This document shows positions 1-11,475 of a DNA stretch of 64,000 nucleotides, piece by piece. Each line of letters begins with the position of its first letter. Position 1 is the stretch's first letter. Source of the stretch: Pterois miles (taxonomy: Eukaryota; Chordata; Actinopteri; Perciformes; Scorpaenidae); the NCBI GenBank assembly GCA_947000775.1, contig CAMQGK010000604.1, positions 5,634,501 to 5,698,500 of the forward strand, given 5' to 3'. Position numbers and translations under genes: made by a program. The notes under the pieces were generated by a model. That model was given only the letters and a program-made list of their open reading frames with translations. It made no database searches and was not told the origin of the DNA.

Positions 1-305
1 TAATTTTTACTTGTTGGACTGTGATGACAAATGATGGACCAAAGTGTTAATCAGTTCATCTAGAAAATGTTTGATAATGAAAATAATGGTTAGTTGTATC
101 TCTAGGAAGAATTTATACATTATGCCATCATCGCCAGTGTGACTCAAGACCTGAAATTCAGATGCAGTTTCCAACCAATATCAGCCTACAATACAGTTAA
201 ATACCAAGCAAGTTATAAAGTTCTGGTCTTTTTATGTACCTGTGTCGAGGGCCCCCCAATGATCCCTTCTTGGTGTGTGTTTGTTTGTGTGTATGTGTCC
301 TGCAG
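1..305 (+). other. slc38a8: Intron of slc38a8 running in from the left edge
   Basis: No coding sequence joins the exon at 306 from here. The family sequence before VSLVFLISG must come from an exon outside the window. The last 40 bases before the exon are TG-rich and end in the acceptor CTGCAG. Confidence 0.75.
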
Positions 306-3300
306 GTTTCCCTGGTCTTCCTCATCAGTGGTCTGGTCATCCTCGGCTACGCCTCGTCAGTGAGCAGGCAGAAGACGTATCAGGACGTGGTCAGAGAGGT
401 GTGTGGAGGAGCTGTGGGTCAACTCTGTGAAGTCTGTTTCTGCTTCAATCTCTTCATGATATGTGTGGCCTTCTTGGTCGTGGTGCAGGACCAGCTGGAG
501 AAATGTAAGTGAAGTTATTTTCACCATGTAGGTGAATGCCTCATTACTTACAATGGACCATGTAGTCAGTGGCTGCAGTTTACAGGCTCCTACCTTTATT
601 TTCCCCTCTCTGTATGAAGAAAGTGTCCCCTGGTTTCCAGGTTAAGATGCTGATGATAAACCGCAATGTCACTTTTGTTGCATCTCTCACTCCTTCATCT
701 CTCTGCTATCACTACCTAATAAAGGCATAAAATGCAAAGAACACAGCAAGGTACAGTGTGTAGGATTTGACAGCATCTAGCACCAACTGAAACTTCTCCC
801 GTGTGCCGAGCGTTCAGGGCAATGTGAAACCGTGACTGTCCCTCTCTAGAGTCAGTGTTTGATTGGCTACTGTGAAACATGGTGGCCGGCCTCGTGAAGA
901 GGACCCGTTCCCTATGTAGATATACTGTAAATGACTCATTTTAAGGTAATGAAAACACATTTTCAGGTGATTATACACTAAAGAAAACAGAAATTATTAT
1001 TATGCTACACACTGGTTCTTTAAGTAATAAATATGTCCCGTGCCTTCCTTTAGGAGCTCCAGATAATCAGAGGGATTAATTCAAAACAAGGGATGCACCA
1101 ATACGGATGCTGGATTAGATATAGGGCCGATACCAACCCAAAAAACTGGATATCGTTGACAATGAGGCCGATCTATTAAAGTCAATAACATGTTTATGAA
1201 CTATATATATTATAGACTGGAATATGAATTTCTATTGAAGTTTTGACCTATTGTTGCTGCATGAAAATGTTATGTTATCTTTATGTTTAGTTGTTACATT
1301 TTGTTTTACAAAGTTAGGAAACAATGATTAAGTCAAGCCTGATGTTGTCTTACACACAACAGAATGATACTGACACTTCCACACAGTGAGGTGTACAGCT
1401 TTTTAATGAAACACTATCGGATCGGTGCTCGGTACCAGCCGATAACCAAAGCCCAGGTATTGCTATCGGGACTGAAAAAGTCGGATCATTGTATCTCTAT
1501 AAAACATTGTGGATAAAAGCTGAACAGTCTGCTCGCTTTAGTGTTATATCTAATTAATTCAGCTTTCTTTTGACTGTATCTTCAGGTCTTGAAAAGTCTT
1601 AAAAAGTAAACAGTTCCCTAAAAATAAACCATAGAAGGTGTTAAAAAAAGTTTGCATTTCATTTACAAAAGTCTTAAACGTTTTCTCTTGACAGTAGTGT
1701 CAGTAGTACAATATGTTTGTATCTGATTGGCTGTTTAAAGACAATACACACTCCTAAACTAAGAGTAGGATTGTTGGACAGCGGACTGCGTCACAGGAAG
1801 CTGTCAGCAGTCAGCACCATCAGACCTGTCACGTCTTTACTGCCACAGGACGACAGATCATGTCTCATAATGGGCAAGTGTCCATGGTAGCAAAAAATAA
1901 ATCAAACTTAAGTTATTAATTATTTTTAATTGGTTAATTTATCCAGTCACACTATGCCGCTCATCTGTGTCCTGGTTGAATTAGTGTGATTAATTATGTC
2001 ATTAAGAATAATTGTATTGTATGTTTATAATAATGAATAATTCTGGTCTGACTGGTTTTCCATCATTATTTCATACTTTGGACTTTAAAACTGTTAAACA
2101 GGTATTAAATTACTTTCTATGTGGTATTTAAAAGGTCTTATAAAGTCTTGAGTTTAACTCAGTGAACTCTGCAGAAATCCTGGTTTGATTGTGCTGGCAA
2201 GACTGCTGCATCGTGTCCAGATATAACGTCTCCAACCACTTCATTATAGACTTAACCTTTTCCACTCCCTCCCTCTTTTTCACAGACCCCTTTTTGTCCT
2301 TTTTAGGGGGGCAACAGGGGTATGTAGGTGGAGATAGCAGGTCAACAGGAGATGTCACATAGAAGCGGTGTACATCATCTGGAAGCTGAGATCCTGAAGA
2401 TTAATTTGAGATGATATGTCATGATGTTCTAGTCATTTATTACAAATTAACATTAGTTAATTAGTCAAAAATGTAAAAGTGTATAAGGTCTTATAACATT
2501 ATATGTTATAAGTTTATGATGTCCGTTCCCAGGAACGTTACTATATGTCTCATAAGTTGTTGCAGCTATGTTTAGGTTAATATCATTTGTTACACAGATT
2601 TGGTGCTAAATTTAACCATTTTTTTCTATAATTGATGAAAATGATCAATAATCCCTCCAAAATACCATATTAAGACCAAGTCCTCAAGGAACACCATATA
2701 AAAAGCCATGCAAGATTTCTGCAAGAATTACATTTTTCTGTGATTAGATGGTGAGCACTTCTGTTGTTTAAACTGCTCAGAGACCCCCTTATAGTCAGTC
2801 TCCCTAGGAAATCCATCCATCCTCTGAATGCTCTAAGTCTTTAGTTTGTGGCTGTAAAGTTTCATGAGGCTGTGATTATCCAAGAGGTCACCACAGGTCA
2901 ATTTATACAGTTTCAAAGTTTCAAAAAATGGTCTCACTACAGTGAAATGGCTACTATGAGGACTAATTTCATCACGCATGATTACAGTTGGGCTCATTGG
3001 ATCCACAAGAGTCTCAGCTTTACAGTGATACCCAATTTATGCAATTTCAAGACTGTTTAGGGACCCCAGTATGCAGAAATAATATATAAACACACCATTT
3101 TTAGAATAGGTGAAAACAATACATTTATACCGCATTCAAAAATTGCATAGATTTTGCCCAAAACTGCATTATCATGAAGTGGGCATGTCGGTAAGGGGGG
3201 AGAGTCGTGGGATTGAACCCAGAGAACCATTTTCATTCACATATCATGAGGTCAGAGGTCAAGGGAGCCCTTTGAAAATGGCCATTCCAGTTTTTCTTCG

Positions 3301-6038
3301 CTAAAGTTTTGTGTAAATTTGGAGCATTATTTAACATTATTATTATTTAAATTTATTTTGTGACTAGTTAGTATGACATGGTTGATACCAATGGATTCAT
3401 TAGGTTTTCTTGTTTTGTCCTATTCAGTATAACACTGTCAAGGACTTGTTTTTCTGTCTCTTAAAGCCATTGTTTCTAAGATTTTGTCCATACTAAACAG
3501 CCTCTATGGCACTATTACCTCTCTGATATTTGTGCCAGTATTGTAGCACAATGTTTTCATGTTTTCATATTATCAGGAGTTTGGGATCAATTTAGCAGCC
3601 ATTTCCCATATCAAAAAATTAATCTCTCAGCCCACAAATCAGCTGCACTTTAATTTTCATTCTAGCTAGTATTAGGGTAAAACATGTGACTGGGAGCAGT
3701 AACCCTTTTTTCATTCTTCCCTTTGTCGTTTCGTTGATCTGAAACGATTCAAATCCTTGTAATATTTTTGTTCTGTTCCAATTTTAAACAGAGCATTTGA
3801 TTGGATTTACAAACACACCACCTCCCCAAAAAATCCATTTGATCAGGAATTCAACACAGAGCTCAGTGCAGATGGAGCACTGTACCGTAGTGAGATAAAG
3901 TGCTTTAAAATTACGTGTTTTTTTATTGTTCTTTATGCTCATCTTCCAGAATTAAAGCATTAAAACTACATAAACTAGATGTTTAGCAGGGTACAAAATG
4001 TAAATGAATGTGTAAATGATGAAGACTTTATAAGTCGTCCTTGCTGCAGCAGATATATTTCGACTTGAATAACTCTGACTTGTTCTTCTCCCAGTGTGTA
4101 TTTCTTTTTATGAGACGGTGACTGGGGCCAGTGAGGGTGAAATGCCATATCACTGGTACACCGACCAACGGTTCGCCCTCTTCATCATGTGCCTCTTCAT
4201 CATCTTACCTCTGTCCATACCAAAAGAAATCGGCATCCAGAAATACACAAGGTATACAACAGTTATCCTGTGGTCAGAGTGACATCCAGTTATACATGTT
4301 TATGTGATTTAACAGTTTCCTCCTCATGTTAGTGTGTTGGGGACGCTGGCCGCTACCTATCTGTGTGTGGCAGTGATTGTCAAATACTACCTGATGGACA
4401 GCCATGCTGCTATAATAAGTCCAGAGCACAGCCAAGGGTCAGTAACACTGTTTTTAATGGTTGCATGTGTGTGTTTATCATTAGCTTCTCATTTTGTACA
4501 GTTGTTGTTTAGTGTGCATCAGTAAATGTGTGTGTGTGTTTATCAGTGTGAGTTCGTGGGCTTCGATGTTCAGCGTCGTGCCGACCATCTGCTTTGGTTT
4601 CCAGGTAGGATGAACTTCAGGTTTTTAAGTCTCAAACTAGTCAGTATGGTTCCCAGCATTGAAGTGGTTTAATATGGACTTAAAGGTGCAGTGTGTAGGA
4701 TTTAGTGGCATCTAGGGGTGAGGTTGCAGATTGCAGCCAACTGAAACTTCTCCTTTGCGTCAAGCTTTATGGAGAGCCACGAAAATGTGAAAATCTAGTA
4801 AGAACCTATCTAGAGGCAGTGTTTGGTTTGTCAGCTAGAACCATAGAGGCCGGCTCTGTGAAGAGGATCTACTCCCTGTGTAGATATAAATGGCTCATTC
4901 TAAGGTAATGAAAACACAATGATGACATGGTAACACCTCATTTTACAGGTCTGCACATTTCATGGTGATAATTAGCAAGTAACCTATTTGAAATTTCTAA
5001 TTTTAGTTTTGGTTTTCCACCTCCAGTAAAGAGCAGCGCACAGCCACTTCTCAAGCCTAAGGGACCTATTTCAACCATTATATGCTATTTTAGCATATTA
5101 TTATTATAATAAAGTCATTTTTGATAAGTTTTGAGGTAAATATTGGGATAATTACCAAAACATACTTGTTAATATTATATTCCATTTCTGGCAATAGATC
5201 TCCCTTAATGTGACACACTGGTCCTTTAATATTGTCCAAAATAAAAAAGCACAAACCAACCAACCAAAGATAACAGACAACTAAAACGAGTACGTAGCTC
5301 ATGAGGGAAGTATAGCAGCAGAAGTAGCAGAAGGCAGTAGAATATTAGAGCAATGAATGCTGAAGCCTAACTAAAGCATAAATAAAGCCTAACAAAACTC
5401 AAAAACTCAATGCAAAAGCAAGAAAAACAAGCACTGAAGACTGAAACTGTTTTTTTTAGGGGTGTAATGATCCATCAATATAGAACAATGTATCAATTCA
5501 ATGATCAATGATCCAATATCATTGAGTGAAAACATCGATACATACCATTATCTTTAAGATACGCCATTATTTTGAAATTCCCATGGCATGTCGGTGTCAC
5601 CATTTCCGTATCTCCTTAATAAACATTCAAACAGTGCTGAAACATGAGAAAAGTGGCACTTTATAGTGAACAGCAGGATGTTTATTTTTATTCTTTTTAT
5701 TAAAAATAACATATTGTTTTCATTTTAATGTCTGGAAGAGCCCAGTAATGTAATCGTTGTATCATATTTTAGTTGCATTTTGTGACTTGATAAAATACAA
5801 CTGATTGTGTTAAATGGATATATGATATCGTCTCATATTGATCGACGACTGCTGAACAGAATCATATCAAAACTGTATCCTAACAGACTTTGTGATATCA
5901 GCAAATACTGTATCGTTGTCCAAAGAACTGATATAATATTGTATCGTGATGTAACGTGATTTACACCTGCAAGAAACATTTCCTTTCATTCCATGTTTTA
6001 GCTTTCACATCTCAACAACAATAATAATAATAATAATA

Positions 6039-6104
<66 letters not shown>

Positions 6105-8486
6105 CTGCAGTGCCATGAAGCGTGTATTGCCATCTACAGCAGCATGGAGAACCAGAAGCTCCTCCACTGGGTGGTCATCTCTGTGGTCTCCATGTTCTTC
6201 TGTTTACTCATCTACACTCTGACCGGTGAGTTCAGCTCTACGGAGTCGACCTCAGTGCGTTATAAAGCTGCTGCTCACTTCCTCTCTCTCCGTCTCCAGG
6301 CGTGTACGGCTTCATGACGTTTGGACGAGCGGTGGCCTCCGATATCTTGATGTCATATCCAGGAAATGATGTGGTCATGATCATCTCCAGACTACTTTTT
6401 GGGATATCAATCATCACCATCTATCCTATTATTCTTCTATTGGGGAGGTGAGTGACACCCAAGTTGCTTTGTTTTGTATGAGCTTTTTTTTTTTTTTTTT
6501 AACACCTAACATGTTGTCTGTCTAATAGATCTGTCATCTTGAACTTGGTGCTACGTATCCAAAGACGTCGGCGGGGAATCGTCACTCATTCGTTTGAGAG
6601 TCGCTGCAGAGTCGTCCTCACTGTCATCTGGATAACCGTCACTCTTCTCATCGCCATGTTTGTCCCCGACATGGGGGAGGTCATCAGTGTCATTGGAGGA
6701 ATCAGCGCCTTCTTCATCTTTATTTTTCCTGGTATGTTAACACCTGTGACATATTGACCTTTTCATACTTGAAAACAGAAATGTTCTAAATAGGCCTCTT
6801 TGTATTTTCTGTTACAATGGTTGTTAATGAGGTAACTGTTAGGATGTAAACTTGGACCAAAGCTGTTGCCCTAGCAACTGAATGACAATTAAAAGATCTG
6901 TATATGTGTAATGTATGGCTTTGTATTTGTGTATGGTTTATATACTAACCTGTACGGAAGGTCCCTTAAAAGTAAAGTATGGTGTTTGTGTGTTTCAGGT
7001 CTTTGCTTAGTGTTCACAATGCAAACTGAATCTGTGACTCCAAAAGTCAGGTGAGTGAGTACTTACAGACTCTTAACTATATGTACGAGATTATTCTGAT
7101 TATTATGTTTTATTTTACAGGTGCATAATTTTCAGAATGATTTCCTAATAATTTCCAAGAAATTTCCAGGAAAGAATCATCATGTATTAATTATATGGAA
7201 AATAGAGACAGTGTTAAAGTGATACTCTTCTAATTAATTAATCAAACTCTTGGTGTAACCTAGAGATTCTTTTAGTCACCTCAAAGATATGTATACAAAT
7301 GCAAATATACAACTCAGAATATATGGAAAGTAAAGTTTCAGATAGTTACTAGGAAATTTCCATTTAAAATGTATATTTTCCCAGTAATTAGTACCAAATC
7401 AGTTTTTTATTTTTACCCCAGGAGCATACCTTGTTGTTAGGAAATTACAAATTCGATTTTTACCAAATTAAACAAACAGTGTAAAACATTTCGGGGGATC
7501 TATTAGCAGAATGGAATATAATATTCATACCTATGTTTTCATTAGTGTATAACCATAATATAATATATAAGAGTAAGTGTGTTTTCATTAGCTTGGAATG
7601 AGTCCTTAATATCTGCATAGGGAGCAAATCCTCTTCATGGAGCTCTGCCATGTTTCTACAGTAGCCCAGAACAGACAAAGCAAACAATCTAACACTCAAG
7701 AGAGACTTCAGTGTTTTAATTTTGCCTGAAGTCCACCGTAGTTCTTCGACATGCCTGTAAAACTGCAGTGCAGAATGCAAAACTGTGGCTTGACCATCCA
7801 CCACCTGACCTCCGTTGCTCATAAAGTAGTGTTACTATGATAAGGATGGTCTCTCAGCGAGGTGAACAGTGTTTCCATGGTTTTGCACTCGGCGGCTCAG
7901 AGAAGAAACAGAAGAGTGAGTGGAGAGATACTCGGTTGCAATCTGCATCTGCACCACTAGATGCTGCCAAATCCTACACACTGTCCCTTTAAACCGTAAA
8001 CAAGTTAACAGAAAGGTATTTACGTAAAAGCCTGTTGCTGGTCATACAGCTATGGTAATGAGGTCATGTCCTGCAAAGTAACAATTACAAAAGTTGTCTG
8101 TCGGCAACAGTCTGATTAGTCTTCATTCATGTTTGCAAAGTCCTTGTTTCATAGTCAGCAAGAAAGAAAAGTGTCCCTTACTTTGTAGACTGGAAATGGT
8201 TGTGAAGGAAGCGAAGGCCTCAGTGGGCACTCATTTTGGGAGTAGATTTTATCCATTTTAACATGAGGATGTTTGAATAAAGGAAATGATGATTTTTTTT
8301 ACTGTTAAGCTGAAGATTCATATTGTCTAATAACTTGCTGTTTTAAAGGTCTGTCTCTTGTTGTCTCTTGTTCTTCTTTTCAGGGTGATTTTAACAGTTT
8401 GGGGAGTTATAACTATTGTAGTTGGAGCCTTCATCTTCGGACAGAGCACCACCATTGCTGTGATGGAGCTTTGCCATAAATTCTGA
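306..8486 (+). CDS. slc38a8: SLC38A8-like sodium-coupled neutral amino acid transporter (5' partial)
   Basis: Nine coding exons join in frame: 306-504, 4095-4251, 4333-4437, 4547-4604, 6111-6225, 6300-6447, 6529-6731, 6999-7050 and 8384-8486 (TGA at 8484-8486). All introns are GT/AG. The product visible here is 379 residues; the family is about 435, so roughly the first 60 residues, including TM1, lie upstream of the window. Diagnostic segments are VSLVFLISGLVILGYA, LSIPKEIGIQKYTS, PTICFGFQCHEA, IGGISAFFIFIFPGLCL and a C-terminal GAFIFGQST. About ten hydrophobic membrane segments of the Aa_trans fold (APC superfamily) can be read. SLC38A8 is preferred over SLC38A7 because of LGYA, DQLEKL, GQST and the VYGFMTFG/MSYPGNDMV-type loop. 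Known family role: Na+-coupled import of glutamine and other neutral amino acids at the plasma membrane of neurons and retina; human loss causes foveal hypoplasia. Which teleost paralogue (a or b) this is cannot be decided here. Confidence 0.93.
747..1022 (+). mobile_element. MITE family R1, copy 1 (intron of slc38a8)
   Basis: Bounded by inverted ends: AAGGTACAGTGTGTAGGATT at the left and CTACACACTGGTTCTTTAAG at the right. The inside carries AACTGAAACTTCTCC, GAGTCAGTGTTTG and GTGATTATACACTAAAGAAA, shared with the copies at 4681, 7474, 53098 and 57795. No coding capacity; about 275 bases. Confidence 0.75.
1088..1512 (+). mobile_element. hAT-like MITE with GCACCGATCC-type ends
   Basis: Starts AGGGATGCACCAATACGGAT; the right end (ATCGGGACTGAAAAAGTCGG, then ATCATTGTATCTCTAT) is an imperfect inverted match. 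TAGGGCCGATACC and GCTCGGTACCAGCCGATAAC blocks are typical of this fish family. Intron of slc38a8. Confidence 0.6.
1580..2180 (+). repeat. R6-like repeat, internally deleted
   Basis: Starts with AGGTCTTGAAAAGTCTTAAA and ends AAAAGGTCTTATAAAGTCTT then CTCTGCAGAAATCC, the same termini style as the element at 56353. No zinc-finger remnant is visible in this copy. Confidence 0.5.
2990..3450 (+). repeat. Dispersed repeat family R2, copy 1
   Basis: Shares CTCATTGGATCCACAAGAGT, GTGGGCATGTCGGTAAGGGG, TTTTCATTCACATATCATGA and TACCAATGGATTCATTAGGT with copies at 21225, 30062 and 53432. The full consensus elsewhere ends in a GACAGCCCT terminus, which is lacking here. Confidence 0.6.
4681..5230 (+). mobile_element. 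MITE family R1, copy 2, with internal foreign segment
   Basis: Left end TAAAGGTGCAGTGTGTAGGA and right end GACACACTGGTCCTTTAATA form the family's terminal inverted repeat. The element is about 270 bases longer than copy 1. The stretch at about 4925-5150 has no match in the other copies and looks like a second insertion. Confidence 0.72.
5458..5971 (+). mobile_element. MITE with AGGGGTGTAA ends
   Basis: Left end TAGGGGTGTAATGATCCATC and right end ATGTAACGTGATTTACACCT are inverted. The inside repeats GATATCG and TGTATCG motifs. Intron of slc38a8. Confidence 0.6.
6018..6102. repeat. (TAA)n then (TG)~30 microsatellite at a splice acceptor
   Basis: (ATA)n at 6018-6040 runs into an uninterrupted TG tract at 6042-6102, which ends 8 bases before slc38a8 exon start 6111. 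Between them is only TATCTGCAG. Confidence 0.95.
7474..7993 (-). mobile_element. MITE family R1, copy 3
   Basis: Minus-oriented copy in the last slc38a8 intron. It begins ACAGTGTAAAACATTTCGGG and ends ATCCTACACACTGTCCCTTT, the inverted termini of R1. The inside shares TAGCAGAATGGAATATAATA and the TTTCTACAGTAGCCCAGAAC segment with the copy at 53098. Confidence 0.72.
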
Positions 8487-8610
8487 CATTCACACCGTTA
8501 TTAGCACCACTAACTTCACTACCTGCAGCAGCTGCGTCACTGTGACCCCACAGCACAACTGAAAGTGTGAGAGTGTAATATTTCTGTGTGATGCATAAAT
8601 GTTAGATTTA

Positions 8611-8616
8611 AATAAA
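8611..8616 (+). terminator. slc38a8: Probable poly(A) signal of slc38a8
   Basis: AATAAA lies 125 bases after the slc38a8 stop codon, in an AT-rich 3' UTR. It is the first canonical hexamer downstream of the stop and would give a short 3' UTR. Inferred from the motif and its position only. Confidence 0.55.
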
Positions 8617-9369
8617 TTGTTAATGGACAATTATATAAAGTCAAAGAGAAGGATGCATTGTTTAGTATTTAATTGCTCATGTGTAGAAAATATTGTTTGA
8701 ATACATGTTTTATTATTTCATGTTGTATACCAATAATATAGTAAGCTATATTAAATGAGAAGTCTTGCGTCGTTGAGTCTTCATATGTGCTTGCAAAACC
8801 CTGCCAGGGGGCAGTATTGGACCACTGAAGCATTATTTATTTTTCTGCATAGGCACTCAGTCATGTGTAGAAATGCATGTTGGAAAAACAGATAAGAGAA
8901 AAAATAGTTCTTATCATGTTATTATGGTACCAGAGATATCAACTAAGCGAGACAATTGTCTCTTTTAATGTACACAAATGGATTTTGTGCCCTTGAAATG
9001 CTTGTTTACATGTAGCCTACCAGATGACAACATGAGTAAATAATATAAAGATTTTTTCGACACGATTCTAATCCCTCCTCTCTCCCTCCATTGACCTCCA
9101 CATGGCCTGAATCATATGAGTGGTATAAATCTGTAGCTTTCATTGAGTACAGATTGATGGCTGAGGTATGCTGAATATCACTGTTTATTGTTTATTGACT
9201 TCAACCTTAAAGGAGTTATGGCACGCTGCCCGTGAGCATGCACATGCTCACACATGTGTTAGTGCATGAGAGAGTAGTGATTTACAGTAAATCTAGAAAA
9301 TGGGTAGCATATCTGTGCCTGGAGGGCTTTGCTTATCAGCCATGCTAACTTCACATACTTATCGGTGTG
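8617..9369. other. Intergenic, no gene seen
   Basis: AT-rich sequence after the slc38a8 poly(A) signal. I see no exon, RNA gene or clear repeat before the (CA)n tract. Confidence 0.6.
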
Positions 9370-9473
<104 letters not shown>

Positions 9474-9890
9474 CATTCAAAAATAGACGATTTAAAAAAA
9501 CACAGCAGCCCCTTATAGAGGCTTCAGCTGTTTGTGTCATCACGTGCAGCGTTAATGTCCTTAAGGGAAAACCTGAAACTGTGATACTCTGCTTGTGTTT
9601 AGTCCATGGGATTATATTTCAACTTGCTGGCCAAATGACTAAATCCACTAAATGCAGGGAGGAAAAAAATCCTTGAAAATCACACAAACTCCGTCTTGAA
9701 TCCTACAGCTGCATTTTCTGACACCTGGCCCACAGATTTGTAAATGCAACTCAGCAGAACATCATACATGGGGATACCAAGAGTTAAGCACTTCAGTTCT
9801 CTGTCTGTTTATCTCATTTCAGACATTTATGCCTCCAGAAATTAAAGAATGGCCTCAGTTGTGACTTATACAGCCATTGATTGCTGTCAT

Positions 9891-9927
9891 ACCAAAACAA
9901 AAACAAACAAACAAACAAACAACAACA
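9891..9927. repeat. (AAAC)n simple repeat
   Basis: AAACAAACAAACAAACAAAC-type run. Confidence 0.85.
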
Positions 9928-9954
9928 AATACAAGTCAACGGTAATGCCAGTGA

Positions 9955-10028
9955 ATCTGAGGAACTGTACTTATACAAACTGGTAATTTGAGCTAATGTT
10001 AGCATGTTAATACACATCCAATGACAAT

Positions 10029-10079
<51 letters not shown>

Positions 10080-10489
10080 TGTTTAGCAGGTATAATGTTT
10101 ACTATGCAAAACATCTTGATCTCCCCTGGTGGCTGGCTGTAGTAAAGGTCATAAAACCCACCTCCTCCATGTTAGCAGATGGGACATCGGGCAACTAAAA
10201 ACTCAAAGAACATGTCAAATACATCTTTAACCTAAAGATGGCTTCTGTATTTTTAGCACTAAACACAAAGTACAGTTGAGGCTGAGGGGAATGCAAGTAA
10301 AGGAATAACAGAAAACGAAATGACGTTGTGCCCTGATAATGTGCGAAAGAAAATGTTGGTTAATCATCACAATTCATTAAGGGAACATTATGGAACACAA
10401 TTTCAATCCATCCATCTTGTAATTGTTGAGATATTTCAGTCTGGACCAAAGGGGTGGACCATCCGACCAACCAGCACTGCCATCCCTTT
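9955..10489 (-). repeat. Repeat family R9 (retroelement 3'-region type), minus copy with (CA)n
   Basis: Minus-strand reading gives ATTGTTGAGATATTTCAGTC in reverse complement at 10420-10445, GTACAGTTGAGGCTGAGGGG at about 10270, TTTAGCAGGTATAATGTTTA at 10081 and GAGCTAATGTTAGCATGTTA at 9989. These blocks also occur, in the same order, at 61275-61985. A (CA)n tract occupies 10033-10076. Confidence 0.55.
10033..10076. repeat. (CA)n microsatellite inside R9 copy
   Basis: AC run of about 44 bases interrupting R9 sequence. Confidence 0.95.
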
Positions 10490-11475
10490 CATCCATTGAT
10501 CACATTAGCGTTTTTTCTAAACAAGCAGCTGAGCGGGCAGATTATCTCACAGACAGAACCCAGGGTGCTCAGATTGAGGCCTCTGCCTCAGAGGTATTGC
10601 TAGTAATAAGGGAGTCCCTCAAGGTTCAGTTCTGGGCCGGTTATTATTTACTACATACACAAATAACGTTGGACAGAATATCCCAAACTCAGCCTTTCAT
10701 TTCTACGCTGATGACACTGCCACCTACTGCTCTGCATCTACTCCTGCTAAGGCCTTCGAGTATCTACAACATGCTTTTGACAGGGTTCAAGAACAGCTTT
10801 GTCATCAACTTGTTCTTAATGCAGACACAACAAAACTTTATGTTCTTTACCAGTTCAAAAACAGCACATTCAGCACTAGCTGAGAACAGTGTAACGAGAA
10901 ATGGTCAACAAATTGAGTTGGTATCTTCTTTTATTGAGGATTCTTAGTTGATGGCCACTTGTCTTTTAAGGAGCACATTCAGTATGTTGGTAAAAGAGCT
11001 GAAGCTCTTGCTTTTCTTTTGGTGTGGAGCAGAAACTGGTGGCATCTACCTTTTTACCTGTTATTGACTGTGGAGATGTGCTGTATATGAATGCTTCTGC
11101 TCATTGTCTTTGCATGTTGGACAGTATGCATCACAAGTCCCTGACTTTCATTACAAACTGTCGTTCTTTTACTCACCATTTTGTACTCTAATCTAAAGTG
11201 AACTGGTCTTCCTCATGTGCTCGTCACCTCAGTCACTGGTGTATGTTTATCTACAAAAGCATTCTGGCAACTGAACTGGGAACTAACGCTTGGAATAATT
11301 TACAATCTGATCTTCAGCTTCAAAATGTTGTTACCTTGAATGAGTTTAACGCTCTGGTGAAATTGCTGCAACTATCTGTGTTGCTGCTATCTTGGCCAGG
11401 CCTCCCCTTGTAAAAGAGATCTCAGAGGGACTAACCCGGTTAAATAAAGGCAACATTAAAAAAATATAAAATCCC
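10490..11475 (+). pseudogene. Decayed L2-like non-LTR retrotransposon (reverse transcriptase 3' half)
   Basis: Read through frame breaks, the sequence shows ordered reverse transcriptase motifs: YLTDRTQ, then GVPQGSVLG near 10608-10640, then FHFYADDTATYCS near 10700-10735 with the catalytic YADD-type box, then LVLNADTTKLYV. Further on are NAWNNLQSDL and a tail reading KRDLRGLTRLNKGNIK, typical of fish L2-group elements. An A-rich 3' end is at about 11457-11475. The 5' part, including the endonuclease domain, is absent, and frameshifts and stops show it is dead. An open stretch of 174 codons overlapping it at 10423-10947 is in the wrong frame and is not a gene. Confidence 0.85.

Noticed and set aside
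7460..7822. 120-codon minus-strand open frame
   Set aside because: Falls inside an R1 MITE copy within an slc38a8 intron; repeat sequence, not a gene.
306..8486. Assignment to SLC38A7 instead of SLC38A8
   Set aside because: The residues VSLVFLISGLVILGYA, DQLEKL, PTICFGFQCHEA and GAFIFGQST fit SLC38A8 clearly better than SLC38A7 as I know the human sequences.
10423..10947. 174-codon open frame on the + strand
   Set aside because: It overlaps reverse-transcriptase motifs that read in a different frame; it is a by-product of a decayed LINE.
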